A stretch of DNA of 52,229 nucleotides from Candidatus Aenigmatarchaeota archaeon (GTDB taxonomy: Archaea; Aenigmatarchaeota; Aenigmatarchaeia; JACPZZ01): NCBI GenBank assembly GCA_016195275.1, contig JACPZZ010000029.1:1-52229 (forward strand), in the 5' to 3' direction. Position 1 is the first letter of the stretch; each line of letters starts with the position of its first letter. The notes below the pieces were generated by a model that saw nothing but the letters and a program-made list of their open reading frames with translations, did no database searches and was not told the origin of the DNA. This document shows, one piece after another, positions 34,931-43,386 of the stretch. Both the position numbers and the translations under genes were made by a program.

Positions 34931-35233
34931 ATGGCAGACACTTGCCCCAACTGCGGCTTGCCACGGGAACTTTGCGTATGCGTTGTCATGGGTATTAAAG
35001 ACCAGCAAATACTGGTGTACCTTGACAAGAGAAGTTACGGGAAAAACGTGACTATCATAGAGGGTGTTGACGAAAAGAACGCAAAAAACCTGACAAAAAC
35101 GCTGAAATCAAAGCTTGCCTGCGGAGGCACGTACAAAAACGGCCGGATTGAACTCCAAGGCGACCATAAAAGAAAGCTTAAAGACATGCTCGTGAAATAC
35201 GGGTTCAAAGAAAGCCAAATACAGGTGAAATAA
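34931..35233 (+). CDS. Translation initiation factor aIF1 (SUI1)
   Basis: 100 residues. An N-terminal CPNCGLPRELCVC zinc-like cluster is followed by the SUI1 fold: KRSYGKNVTIIEGVD, LACGGTYKNGRIELQGDHK. It governs start-codon selection fidelity on the 30S. Located between L29 and Rpp29, as in many archaea. Confidence 0.95.
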   Translation: MADTCPNCGLPRELCVCVVMGIKDQQILVYLDKRSYGKNVTIIEGVDEKNAKNLTKTLKSKLACGGTYKNGRIELQGDHKRKLKDMLVKYGFKESQIQVK

Positions 35234-35235
35234 CC

Positions 35236-35505
35236 ATGATAAAACCTTCGAATATAACAAAACACGAAATCATAGGCTTGAAATGCGAAGCGAGCCTGAA
35301 AGGCGGCGCTTCAAAAATAGACGGCCGCGTAATAGACGAGACGAGAAATACCTTCGTGGTGCAAACAAAAAAGGGGAAGAAAACTTTGATAAAGGACAAG
35401 TATAATTTCGTGTTCAAGCTTCCGGAAAAAAGCGTGAACGTCAGCGGGGTCGTTCTTGTGGGACGCTCACGGGACAGAATAAAGAAAAAAACCGATAAAT
35501 GGTGA
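35236..35505 (+). CDS. rnp1: RNase P protein component 1 (Rpp29/Pop4)
   Basis: 89 residues. HEIIGLKCEASLKGGASK, GRVIDETRNTFVVQTKKGKK and VVLVGRSRDR match archaeal Rpp29, which assists tRNA 5' processing. Its usual position between aIF1 and S17 is kept. Confidence 0.93.
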   Translation: MIKPSNITKHEIIGLKCEASLKGGASKIDGRVIDETRNTFVVQTKKGKKTLIKDKYNFVFKLPEKSVNVSGVVLVGRSRDRIKKKTDKW

Positions 35506-35509
35506 TGAT

Positions 35510-35845
35510 ATGAAAAACAAGCATAACATTGGAGTGGATGCGAAACCGCCGGGCAAAACCTGCAACGATGAGAAATGCTGCTGGCACGGCTCATTGCCTG
35601 TCAGAGGACGCGTGTTCGAAGGTAATGTCATTTCGGACAGGGCATCAAAAACTGTCGTCGTGAAATGGGGCTACAACAAATTCATACCGAAATACCAGAG
35701 ATATGAAAGGCGCAACACTACTGTCAGGGCTTACAATCCGGAATGTATATCGGCAAAAATGGGGGATCATGTAAAAATTGCGGAATGCCGGCCGCTCAGC
35801 AAAACCAAATCGTTCACAGTAATTGAGAGGGGCGAATCAAAATGA
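35510..35845 (+). CDS. rps17: Ribosomal protein S17
   Basis: 111 residues. The archaeal metal-type motif CNDEKCCWHGSLPVRGR is followed by GNVISDRASKTVVVKW and KYQRYERR, diagnostic of uS17. Overlaps rpl14 by 4 nt. Confidence 0.96.
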   Translation: MKNKHNIGVDAKPPGKTCNDEKCCWHGSLPVRGRVFEGNVISDRASKTVVVKWGYNKFIPKYQRYERRNTTVRAYNPECISAKMGDHVKIAECRPLSKTKSFTVIERGESK

Positions 35846-36240
35846 AAGCCATATCTTCATCCGCGTCGCGCGGGATAAATGTCGACTCCGTAATCAATTG
35901 CGCGGATAACTCGGGCGCTAAAACGCTTAACGTGATTGCTGTAAAGGTGTACAAAAGCACTAAACGCAAAAAACCCGCGGCGGCAATAGCCGATCTAATA
36001 GTGTGCTCAGTAGTAAAAGGTGACGTTAAAAAGAGGCACGAAGTTGTGTTAGCTGTCATAATCAGGCAAAAAAAGGAGTACAGGCGTTCAAACGGCGTGA
36101 GGATAAGATTCGAGGACAACGCGGCTGTCGTGGTTAATGACCGTGGCGAGCCTGTTGGCACAGAAATTAAAGGACCCGTTGCAAAGGAAGCGGTCGAAAG
36201 GTTTTCCACGATCGGAAAGATCGCATCCCAGATAGTGTGA
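35842..36240 (+). CDS. rpl14: Ribosomal protein L14
   Basis: 132 residues. NCADNSGAKTLNVIAVK and VRIRFEDNAAVVVNDRGEP with GTEIKGPVAKE are the uL14 signatures. Confidence 0.97.
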   Translation: MKAISSSASRGINVDSVINCADNSGAKTLNVIAVKVYKSTKRKKPAAAIADLIVCSVVKGDVKKRHEVVLAVIIRQKKEYRRSNGVRIRFEDNAAVVVNDRGEPVGTEIKGPVAKEAVERFSTIGKIASQIV

Positions 36241-36250
36241 GTGGTGTTAC

Positions 36251-36568
36251 ATGGACAAATTGCATATCAAAAAGAAACGTATGGGCACTGCGCTCAACAA
36301 GGAACTGAGGGCCCAGTTGAAAAGAAGGTCTGTCGGAATACGTAAAGGCGACCAGGTAAGGATAATCAAAGGCAAGTTCAAAAACATCGAAGGTACGGTA
36401 ACGTCCGTGGATCTTAAAAAGATGAGAGTTTACGTTGACAATGCCGTTGTTAAAAAGAAAAGCGGAGAACAGGTGCAGGTTCCGTTAACAACGTCGAAAT
36501 TAAGAATAACCAAGCTGTTCACAACGGATAAAAACAGGCAGGTCGCGCTTGGACAAAACAAGGTGTAA
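36251..36568 (+). CDS. rpl24: Ribosomal protein L24
   Basis: 105 residues. A KOW motif RKGDQVRIIKGKFKNIEGTV, preceded by LNKELRAQLKRRSVGIRKGD, matches archaeal uL24. Confidence 0.95.
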   Translation: MDKLHIKKKRMGTALNKELRAQLKRRSVGIRKGDQVRIIKGKFKNIEGTVTSVDLKKMRVYVDNAVVKKKSGEQVQVPLTTSKLRITKLFTTDKNRQVALGQNKV

Positions 36569-36570
36569 AA

Positions 36571-37266
36571 ATGAGGTTAAAAAGGCAGATGGCTCCAAAA
36601 TTTTGGAGAATAGAAACGAAAACGAGGGCGTTAACAACCAGCCCAAGCGCTGGGCCGCATCCGGCATTTTCGTCCATACCATTAAGGATTATCATACGCG
36701 ACATCCTCGAGGTAGCCGAAAGCGCTTCTGAGGCTAAAACCATACTGAACGCGGGCAAGGCGCAGGTTGACGGCGTAATACGGAAAGACCCGGGATTCCC
36801 GGTGGGGCTGATGGATGTGGTTCACATGCCGGACATGCAGAAATATTACCGCGTCCTACCATCCCGTAAGGGATTGGTCGTTAAAGAGATGACCAAAGAT
36901 TATGATAAAAAAATGCTGAAGATAAAAAACAAGACGATCCTAAAAGGCAACAAGATACAACTTAACTTCCACGACGGCACCAATCTGATATCGGGCAAGA
37001 CGGATTACAAACCCAATGACGTGGTTGTTGTCAAGATACCTTCGAGAGAAATAGTGTCCCATGCTTCACTGGAAACGGGCGCGTCACTGCTTATAACCGG
37101 AGGCAAAAATGTGGGTAAAACAGCAAAACTTAAGAAAATCGAGAGGATCAGCGGCTCGCGCGCCGACGAATTAATCGTAGAAACCGAGGACGGCGACCAC
37201 AAAACCCAGACAAAGTTCGTTTTTGTTCTGGGAAAAGAAAAACCGCTGATCAGTTTGGGTGAGTGA
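36571..37266 (+). CDS. rps4e: Ribosomal protein S4e
   Basis: 231 residues. LKRQMAPKFWRIETK, the S4-like RILE-AE segment and TKDYDKKMLKIKNKT match eS4, an archaeal/eukaryotic protein. Overlaps an in-frame GTG of rpl5. Confidence 0.95.
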   Translation: MRLKRQMAPKFWRIETKTRALTTSPSAGPHPAFSSIPLRIIIRDILEVAESASEAKTILNAGKAQVDGVIRKDPGFPVGLMDVVHMPDMQKYYRVLPSRKGLVVKEMTKDYDKKMLKIKNKTILKGNKIQLNFHDGTNLISGKTDYKPNDVVVVKIPSREIVSHASLETGASLLITGGKNVGKTAKLKKIERISGSRADELIVETEDGDHKTQTKFVFVLGKEKPLISLGE

Positions 37267-37267
37267 A

Positions 37268-37771
37268 ATGAATCCTATGTTTCAAATTTCGATCGACAAG
37301 CTGACCTTAAACATGGGAGCCGGAGGGCCGGGAGAAAAACTGGAAAAATCGAAAAAATTACTTGAACGCGCAAGCGGGGAAAAAGGCGTCATAACGCACG
37401 CGCACAAAAGGTCAACTTTCGGCGTGGCAAAGGGCAGGCAGATAGGTGTCAAAGTCATAATGCGCGGCAAAAAAGCCGAGGAATTCCTGAAAAGGGTTCT
37501 TGAATCACTGGATAACAAAATAAAAGCCTCGCAATTCGACGATCATGGAAACTTTTCGGTGGGCGTTCACGAATACATAGACCTTCCCGGAATGAAATAC
37601 GACCCTTCGATAGGCATAATGGGATTCGATGTAGCGGTTACGTTGAAACGCGCCGGTTACCGCGTTTCGAAGAGAAGGATAAGGCCTGCGAAAATAGGGG
37701 GAAAACACCTTGTAACACGCGAGCAGGCAATGGAATGGACAAAAGAAACTATGGGGACTGAGGTCTTATGA
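37268..37771 (+). CDS. rpl5: Ribosomal protein L5
   Basis: 167 residues from the ATG at 37268 (GTG at 37259 possible). [20 protein letters not shown] and [18 protein letters not shown], then [15 protein letters not shown], match uL5, which binds 5S rRNA. Overlaps rps14 by 4 nt. Confidence 0.96.
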   Translation: MNPMFQISIDKLTLNMGAGGPGEKLEKSKKLLERASGEKGVITHAHKRSTFGVAKGRQIGVKVIMRGKKAEEFLKRVLESLDNKIKASQFDDHGNFSVGVHEYIDLPGMKYDPSIGIMGFDVAVTLKRAGYRVSKRRIRPAKIGGKHLVTREQAMEWTKETMGTEVL

Positions 37772-37926
37772 AGGCGATAAAAAGGGAAAGGAAGTTCGGA
37801 CCCGGATCACGGACATGCAGGAGATGCGGCAGGTACGGAGCGATAATAAGGAAATACGGGCTTAACTACTGCAGGCAATGTTTCAGGGAAGTGGCGAAAA
37901 GCGTCGGTTTCAGGAAATATAATTGA
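37768..37926 (+). CDS. rps14: Ribosomal protein S14, zinc form
   Basis: 52 residues, starting [17 protein letters not shown]. The zinc site CRRC...CRQC (Cys19, Cys22, Cys37, Cys40 region) is intact, as in archaeal uS14. The ATG overlaps the rpl5 stop. Confidence 0.94.
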   Translation: MKAIKRERKFGPGSRTCRRCGRYGAIIRKYGLNYCRQCFREVAKSVGFRKYN

Positions 37927-37937
37927 GGTGTAAAGAT

Positions 37938-38324
37938 ATGGCACAAGATTTACTCAATGAAGCGCTGACCGTGATCAGGAATGCGGAGCGTGCTGGAAAA
38001 ACGGAGTGCACAACCCCGGCATCGGAACTCATCAAAGACGTACTGCTGGTCATGCAAAAGAACGGGTATATAGGAAACTTCGAGCGCATGGACGACAAGA
38101 AATCGGGAAGATTCAAAATAGAACTTATGATGAAGATAAACGACTGCGGCGCAATATCCCCAAGATTTTCCATCAGCCTGAAAAAAATGGAAAAAAAAGA
38201 AATTGTTTACCTGCCTGCAAAAGATTTCGGCATACTTGTACTGTCCACCAGCAAAGGTGTGATGGATCAAAAAGAAGCCAAGTCCAAAAAAATAGGCGGC
38301 AAATTGATTTCATTTGTTTATTGA
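37938..38324 (+). CDS. rps8: Ribosomal protein S8
   Basis: 128 residues from the ATG at 37938 (a TTG at 37923 overlaps rps14). LLNEALTVIRNAERAGK and DFGILVLSTSKGVMDQKEAK match uS8. Confidence 0.95.
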   Translation: MAQDLLNEALTVIRNAERAGKTECTTPASELIKDVLLVMQKNGYIGNFERMDDKKSGRFKIELMMKINDCGAISPRFSISLKKMEKKEIVYLPAKDFGILVLSTSKGVMDQKEAKSKKIGGKLISFVY

Positions 38325-38334
38325 CGTGATTAAT

Positions 38335-38853
38335 ATGCGAATTTTACAGATACCGGAGGATGTCAGCATAGAAATAAGCAACAATGACATAGTCGTGAAA
38401 GGGAAACTCGGAACTGTCAAGAAAAACGTGGCTATGGAAGCTGTTGAAATCAAGAAAGAGGATGGCAAAATAACCATTAACCCGAAAAGCGAAAGGCGGC
38501 AGTCGAAATCCATGGCAGGGACAGTGCTGTCTCATATAGAAAACATGTTTACAGGCGTGACGAAAGGGTGGACTTACACTTTGAAAATACTTTACCTGCA
38601 CTTTCCAATGACCGTAAAAGTGGAGAAGGAAAAGGTTGTAATATCAAACTTCCTCGGAGAAAGGACGCCGCGGGTTGCCGGTGTTGTAGGTGACACAAAA
38701 ACGGAGGTAAAGGGGGACCAAATAATAGTAACGGGCCCGGATATCGAAGACGTGAGCCGGACAGCATCGAATATAGAACGCGCAACCCGCATAAAATCCT
38801 ATGATAGAAGGGTTTTCCAGGACGGAATTTTCATAACTTCAAAAGGAGATTAA
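38335..38853 (+). CDS. rpl6: Ribosomal protein L6
   Basis: 172 residues from the ATG at 38335. VSIEISNNDIVVKGKLGTVK and NMFTGVTKGWTYTLKI match archaeal uL6, followed by the second domain with FLGERTPR. Confidence 0.95.
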   Translation: MRILQIPEDVSIEISNNDIVVKGKLGTVKKNVAMEAVEIKKEDGKITINPKSERRQSKSMAGTVLSHIENMFTGVTKGWTYTLKILYLHFPMTVKVEKEKVVISNFLGERTPRVAGVVGDTKTEVKGDQIIVTGPDIEDVSRTASNIERATRIKSYDRRVFQDGIFITSKGD

Positions 38854-38855
38854 AA

Positions 38856-39194
38856 ATGAGTAAAAATTTCAGAAGGCAGGAAAAATACGCGGAGAAAAGG
38901 GTTAACAACAAAAGCTGGCGAAAGCCGCGCGGAATAAACTCAAAAATGCGCATGCGCGAAGGCGGCAAGCCTATGGTTGTACGCGTTGGCCATCGCACCG
39001 CCAACCGCAAGAGAGGTTTCCACCCGTCGGGTTTCAGGGAAGTGCTTGTAAACAACGAAAAACAGATAGCCCTGATAACCAAAGTTGCGGACGGCAAGAC
39101 AGCGGTTAGAATAGCGTCTACGGTGGGCGGAAAGAAGCGCGCTGCCATACTGAAAATGGCTGATGAAGCCAAATTAAAGATATTGAACAGGTGA
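38856..39194 (+). CDS. rpl32e: Ribosomal protein L32e
   Basis: 112 residues. SWRKPRGINSKMRMREGGKP and GFHPSGFREVLVNNEKQ match eL32, an archaeal/eukaryotic protein. Confidence 0.95.
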   Translation: MSKNFRRQEKYAEKRVNNKSWRKPRGINSKMRMREGGKPMVVRVGHRTANRKRGFHPSGFREVLVNNEKQIALITKVADGKTAVRIASTVGGKKRAAILKMADEAKLKILNR

Positions 39195-39199
39195 AATTA

Positions 39200-39685
39200 A
39201 TGAACACTTCGGTACAAAGACGGATTGCGGCAAAAATATTGAAATGCGGAAAAAACAGGGTTTGGACGGATCCGCAAAAGTTGAAGGACATATCCGAGGC
39301 TATAACCAGGGAAGACGTGCGCAGGCTGATAAAGAGCGGTGCCATAGTCAAATCCGCAGAAGAAGCGCCTTCGAGGGCTGTGATAAGGACACGCGCCGCC
39401 AAAAGGAGAAAAGGCCGGCGTTCAGGGCAAGGCAGCCGCAAGGGTTCCTTCGAATCGCGCACAGGCAACGAGCAGAAACTAAGATGGATAAAAACTATAA
39501 GGCCGCAGAGGCGGATGATTGGAGAATTAAAGGCTTCCGGAGCGATAAACAATGAAACTTACAAAAGACTTTACAAACTTTCCAAGGGTGGTGTTTTCCG
39601 CAGCCGCAAACACTTGGAACTTTACATAAAAGAACACAAATTGCTGGTTGAAAAGGGTGTGAATAAGCCTTTCAAAAAGGCTTAA
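39200..39685 (+). CDS. rpl19e: Ribosomal protein L19e
   Basis: 161 residues from the ATG at 39200. QRRIAAKILKCGKNRVWTDP, RKGRRSGQGSRKGSFESR and KGGVFRSRKHLELYIKEH match eL19. Confidence 0.95.
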   Translation: MNTSVQRRIAAKILKCGKNRVWTDPQKLKDISEAITREDVRRLIKSGAIVKSAEEAPSRAVIRTRAAKRRKGRRSGQGSRKGSFESRTGNEQKLRWIKTIRPQRRMIGELKASGAINNETYKRLYKLSKGGVFRSRKHLELYIKEHKLLVEKGVNKPFKKA

Positions 39686-39713
39686 GCGAAAGAGAATGTG
39701 AGAAGGGTTTAAA

Positions 39714-40283
39714 ATGATGAGGTTACAATTCCGCCGAAGGCGTGAAAATAGGACGGATTACAACAAGCGACTCGGTCTGCTTCGTTCAGGCAAAACAAGA
39801 CTGGTTGTGAGAAAAACACTGCGCCACTATTCGGCCCAACTGATTGACTACACCCAGCAGGGCGACAGGGTTATCGCTGCCGCAAACAGCCTTGAGTTGA
39901 AAAAATTCGGCTGGCTGCTGCCAACAGGCAACTTACCGTCGGCATATCTTACAGGTTTTTTGTGCGGGTTGAAGGCAAAAGGCAAGGTCAGGGAAGCAGT
40001 TCTGGATATCGGCCTTCACGATTCCACCAAGGGAGGCGCAATATACGCGGCTATGAAAGGCGCTGTCGACGCCGGTATAACGATTCCTCACAGCAGCGAA
40101 ATTTTGCCTGCCGCAGACAGGATCACCGGCAAACACATAGCCGATTATGCGGAAATGCTGAAAAAGTCTGACCAGGCAGAATTCAAGAAGCGCTTTGCGT
40201 CTTACCTGAAAAATAATGCCAAACCCGAACAAATTGCAAAGACATTCGAAGAGACGAAAAAGGCGCTGCTGATGAAGTTTTGA
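39714..40283 (+). CDS. rpl18: Ribosomal protein L18
   Basis: 189 residues. FRRRRENRTDYNKRLGLLRS, KTRLVVRKTLRHYSAQLIDY and LTGFLCGLKAKG match archaeal uL18, a 5S rRNA binder. In most archaea S5, L30, L15 and SecY follow; here the operon stops and an opposite-strand gene begins. Confidence 0.96.
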   Translation: MMRLQFRRRRENRTDYNKRLGLLRSGKTRLVVRKTLRHYSAQLIDYTQQGDRVIAAANSLELKKFGWLLPTGNLPSAYLTGFLCGLKAKGKVREAVLDIGLHDSTKGGAIYAAMKGAVDAGITIPHSSEILPAADRITGKHIADYAEMLKKSDQAEFKKRFASYLKNNAKPEQIAKTFEETKKALLMKF

Positions 40284-40371
40284 GACCGAACATTTTGCGG
40301 TGTCCTATCCTTATGAAAAAAGCGTTCTAACTTAGCAGACCACAAAAAACACGCAAGTTGAAACTAAAACA

Positions 40372-41022
40372 TTACAACCCGTCCAGAAAACCTTTTCCTC
40401 GCTCTCCGGATATGTCATCAATTATTCTTGTTGATAAATAATCGAATGCATTTGCATACAATTCCAGAATAGACAAGTCTTTGTATCTCCATTCTATTGG
40501 TTCATAACCGTCTGCCAAATTATCCAATAAATTTTTAGCAGCGCCCCCCGACGCCCCCAGAGGATATACAGGGCAATCCTTTAGCACTCTTCTCATTGTG
40601 GCCAATTTGCACCTTTCGTTCCCTTTTTGATAAAAATTATCATCACCGCCTATGAGTATGATGCCCTGAACTGGGTTTTTAGCCACGAAATCTGCAAGAT
40701 CTTCTTGAAAAGCCCTTCCTGTTCCACCAGCAAGATACGATTGCATTTCTTCTGTCAATTGGCCTGTTCCTTTTACTTCGGCCACATCCACTAAAGAATG
40801 ATCTTGCAAAAGGTATTGGTAAAAATGTTCTCCTATGTGAAGCATCAACGGTGTTGTTACAGCATCGTACGGAGTAACAATTCTTCCTTCTGATCTAAAA
40901 ATAGACTCGGTAACTGCCACGACGGCATCGGTTACGTCATAATATCTTTGGCTCGTTACTATCTTTGATAAAATCGCGATAGATTTATCTTTTAACCTAT
41001 GATCAGGGTATGTAAGGGACAT
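40372..41022 (-). CDS. Unrecognised 216-residue protein, possibly Rossmann/SLOG-like
   Basis: Reverse strand, start MSLTYPDHRLKDKS. A hydrophobic strand GIILIGGDDNFYQKGNE (about residues 126-142) and YPLGASGGAAKNLLDNL (about 162-178) resemble nucleotide-binding turns of SLOG/LOG-type Rossmann domains. I cannot make a firm assignment. A box with TTAAATAG lies just upstream near 41043. It separates the ribosomal operon from the accessory region. Confidence 0.65.
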   Translation of the reverse strand: MSLTYPDHRLKDKSIAILSKIVTSQRYYDVTDAVVAVTESIFRSEGRIVTPYDAVTTPLMLHIGEHFYQYLLQDHSLVDVAEVKGTGQLTEEMQSYLAGGTGRAFQEDLADFVAKNPVQGIILIGGDDNFYQKGNERCKLATMRRVLKDCPVYPLGASGGAAKNLLDNLADGYEPIEWRYKDLSILELYANAFDYLSTRIIDDISGERGKGFLDGL

Positions 41023-41159
41023 TCTATGACCATTATCGTTTCTATTTAAGTAGTTAAGGATTTAAATCCGCGTCCCGCCAGTTGCAGACTAGTGGTATTA
41101 CGCTATAAATAACATACTCGTTACCTAAACAACTATCCCTTCTCTCAAGGCCTCGCTAA
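41023..41159. other. Intergenic A/T-rich stretch
   Basis: Contains TATA-like boxes in both directions (near 41043-41050 for the reverse-strand gene, and CTATAAATAA near 41103). Nothing else recognised. Confidence 0.4.
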
Positions 41160-41392
41160 CTATGGAATAAACAGCAAAATATCAACAGGATAATCAATTT
41201 TCTGCTTCAAATGCCATTCGTCATAAAGTTCCGGCGTTATCGTAAAATGTTCCTTTAACCCGAATCTTCTGCTTACAACGATTATATCGACATCGCTGTC
41301 CCTTGTCATTTCTCCCCGTGCAGCAGAACCAAAGATTATAATTTTATCTACAAAAAATTTTTTTTGATGGCATTTTCGAACCTTTTGCCCAT
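41160..41392 (-). pseudogene. Frameshifted MNT-type nucleotidyltransferase (antitoxin) remnant
   Basis: Reverse strand. From the ATG at 41392 the frame gives MGKRFENAIKK, then breaks at a run of eight T (plus strand 41358-41365). One more base would join it to FFVDKIIIFGSAARGEMTRD, with DSDVDIIVVS next: the GSAARG...DSDVD core of the minimal nucleotidyltransferase family. It runs to the stop at 41160 (about 78 residues if repaired). It is the classic partner of HEPN, whose remnant lies immediately upstream. Confidence 0.7.
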
Positions 41393-41557
41393 TTTACAAC
41401 CGCCTTGCTGCATTTTACTGCGTCTTCAGCCATTCTTTTGTTGTAGTTTATTCCACAATCTTTTGAATTTCAAAATATACAAAGCTTTCAGCGCTTTCTC
41501 GGCTGCTTGGTGTGAGAGGAACGCGGCCACGTCAAACAGGTTTTGTTTCAGGTTTAT
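41344..41557 (-). pseudogene. Truncated and frameshifted HEPN toxin remnant
   Basis: Reverse strand. One frame (about 41557-41426) reads NLFDVAAFLSHQAAEKALKA then LYILKF, the HEPN QAAEKALKAL helix. A second frame (about 41455-41344) reads YNKRMAEDAVKCSKAVVKWA, like the last HEPN helix. The middle, including the catalytic R-x4-6-H motif, is missing, and no intact start is seen. Together with the MNT remnant this was a HEPN-MNT toxin-antitoxin pair. Confidence 0.65.
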
Positions 41558-41651
41558 CTACCACATTATAACGCTGTGACCGCTTAATATTATGCTGCTT
41601 CTTTCAACCCTTCAAAACATTATTATTACCCCTGCAAACGAGATTATTATC

Positions 41652-42020
41652 ATGGTCAACACCTACTTGTGGAATTTCCTGATATTTTCCGGCTTTTCGC
41701 TGACAATAGTTTACATCTTCGCGTCCTATTTCATATTGAAATTCGTTTACGAAAGGTACAAAAAACGTGAGCGTCCCCTTTCATGGCTGGGTTTGGTCGT
41801 GTCCATACTGGTGATAGGCGCGGCTAACTTATCCGAAGCGTCTTACCACGCTTACAATGCGCTGACAGGCAGCATTTTCGGGGAGCCGTACATACTTTTT
41901 GACAGTCAGGTTTCCAGGTCCCTGTTGTTTTTCTCGCTGTTTTTCAAATATTACGCGGCCATGTTGCTGATACTGTTTGCCTTGTTACTTGCCCGCGAAA
42001 CCAGAAAGCCGATGAAATGA
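41652..42020 (+). CDS. Unrecognised membrane protein, 122 residues
   Basis: Start chosen at the ATG at 41652 (MVNTYLWNFLIFSGFSLTIV); an upstream ATG at 41592 would add 20 residues. Three hydrophobic helices: about residues 6-30, 43-62 and 92-116, with a polar loop around EASYHAYNALTGSIFGEPY. No family recognised. Confidence 0.7.
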   Translation: MVNTYLWNFLIFSGFSLTIVYIFASYFILKFVYERYKKRERPLSWLGLVVSILVIGAANLSEASYHAYNALTGSIFGEPYILFDSQVSRSLLFFSLFFKYYAAMLLILFALLLARETRKPMK

Positions 42021-42086
42021 TTTTGCCTGCCAAATTCGTCCAAAAATACGTCTTTTGACGTAAAAATTCGACAAGCGACGAATATG

Positions 42087-42096
42087 TGTTTAAATC
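42087..42096 (+). promoter_or_regulatory. TATA box of the 42130 gene
   Basis: GTGTTTAAATC about 35 nt before the ATG; AGGTGAAACGAC just before the ATG may be a ribosome binding site. Confidence 0.5.
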
Positions 42097-42129
42097 AACA
42101 ACTTCCCAATAAGGCTTAGGTGAAACGAC

Positions 42130-42435
42130 ATGGCTGTTGGCTTGGAACTATTAGGTAGTCCAGTCACAAGTGTGTTCGTCGTACTCGCATTGGCTGAGTA
42201 CACAGGTATCCGAAAGATGGCCGAGAAGGCTTTCAACTGGATCGCCGCAGGCGGAGTATTGCTACTCCTATCCGGCGTAACAGCTGAGAGCTTGGGATCC
42301 GGAACACTAGGTATGGTGGGTCTGGGTTCGTTGTCTTTCGGAGGCCAGCTCGCAGGGCTTTTCAGCGTCCTGGGCGGTATATCCGTCTTGGTCGGAGCTT
42401 TGCTGGCGGCATTGACACTTCTTCAGGAAACTTAA
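42130..42435 (+). CDS. Small Gly/Leu-rich membrane protein, 101 residues
   Basis: Starts MAVGLELLGSPVTSVFVVLA. Three hydrophobic stretches (about residues 10-22, 36-50, 69-97) separated by short polar links, including EYTGIRKMAEKAFNW. The Gly-rich SLGSGTLGMVGLGSLSFGG loop would allow tight helix packing. Family unknown. Confidence 0.65.
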   Translation: MAVGLELLGSPVTSVFVVLALAEYTGIRKMAEKAFNWIAAGGVLLLLSGVTAESLGSGTLGMVGLGSLSFGGQLAGLFSVLGGISVLVGALLAALTLLQET

Positions 42436-42519
42436 GCTTCCTGCAAGTCTTGCCAGACCAACGAACAAAACTGTGGATTGGTGATCACTACTTCTTTTAA
42501 TTTATTTTTTTGCTTAGAG

Positions 42520-42846
42520 ATGTTTTTATCAAGATATCGCCGCTTGGAAGTCGATTGGTTTCAAAACCCTAATTGCGACCCTTTGAAAACAAAGTACGAA
42601 AGTTTAGATGATGGTTGGCATGTTTTTGAACAGGGTTTCCCAGACTCCCGTAGATATGGAAAATTGGTTAATTTCCGCGATGTGGAAAAGCGTGAAGGAG
42701 GAGGAGGCGGTTTCGTCCTTGGTCCTATAGTTGCTACGGATACTGATCTGGGTCAACCGGGCTTTGATTTTTTTGCTGCCAATGCACCGTTTGTGAGAGA
42801 AAGTGAAGAAAGTAGCGTGTCTAAGTTATTTTTCCAAGAAGCCTAA
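42520..42846 (+). CDS. Unrecognised 108-residue protein
   Basis: Start chosen at the ATG at 42520 (MFLSRYRRLEVDWFQNP); an upstream in-frame GTG at 42478 gives a hydrophobic, unlikely leader. Contains a poly-Gly stretch REGGGGGFVLGPI. Aromatic-rich and soluble-looking. It precedes the TlpA-like gene by 9 nt. No family recognised. Confidence 0.55.
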   Translation: MFLSRYRRLEVDWFQNPNCDPLKTKYESLDDGWHVFEQGFPDSRRYGKLVNFRDVEKREGGGGGFVLGPIVATDTDLGQPGFDFFAANAPFVRESEESSVSKLFFQEA

Positions 42847-42855
42847 TAATTACCA

Positions 42856-43386
42856 ATGAACCGCAGAATTTTGATATTATCGGTTATCGTCGTTATTATA
42901 TTAGCCGTTTTTGTGTTCGAAAAGCTGCAACCGCCCCTTGAGATGCATGTCTTAACCATACTTTCCCGAGGCGGAACAGAGGCTGGCGATAATGCAACCG
43001 ACTTTATTCTGGAAAGTTTCAACGGTACAGACATCAAGCTGGACAGCTTTATCGGCAAAAAAGCGATCGTGCTCCATTTCTGGTCTCTGGAGTCGGCGGG
43101 TGAATTAACGCAACTACAGACCGTACGCAACTTCTTCGGGGACAAGGTTGAGATAATCGGGGTATACCCGGAGATAGACTCTTCGAAAGCAAGAAATGCG
43201 GTAAAAGATATGGCATTAACCTTCCCGATGCTTATTGATCCAACAGGACAGGCCAAACAAGCTTACGAAGTTTTCATAACGCCCACGACTTATTTCATAG
43301 ACACGTCCGGCGTTATAACAGACAAAAAGGAAGGCGCTTTAACCGAACAGGAACTGAATGAGAAACTGAAACTGCTGATCAAATAA
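42856..43386 (+). CDS. Membrane-anchored TlpA/AhpC-like thioredoxin-fold protein lacking the CXXC
   Basis: 176 residues. An N-terminal helix (about residues 4-22) anchors it. The fold is AhpC/TSA-Redoxin like: GDNATDFILESFNGTDIKLD, KKAIVLHFWSLESAGELTQL, then FPMLIDPTGQAKQAYEV and the cis-Pro segment TPTTYFIDTSGVI. The active-site WxxxCxxC after FW is replaced by SLESAGEL, with no Cys, so it cannot be a thiol oxidoreductase. A structural or binding role is likely. Confidence 0.8.
   Translation: MNRRILILSVIVVIILAVFVFEKLQPPLEMHVLTILSRGGTEAGDNATDFILESFNGTDIKLDSFIGKKAIVLHFWSLESAGELTQLQTVRNFFGDKVEIIGVYPEIDSSKARNAVKDMALTFPMLIDPTGQAKQAYEVFITPTTYFIDTSGVITDKKEGALTEQELNEKLKLLIK

Noticed and set aside
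41364-41579. A 71-residue plus-strand ORF
   Set aside because: It is antisense to the clearly recognisable HEPN remnant.
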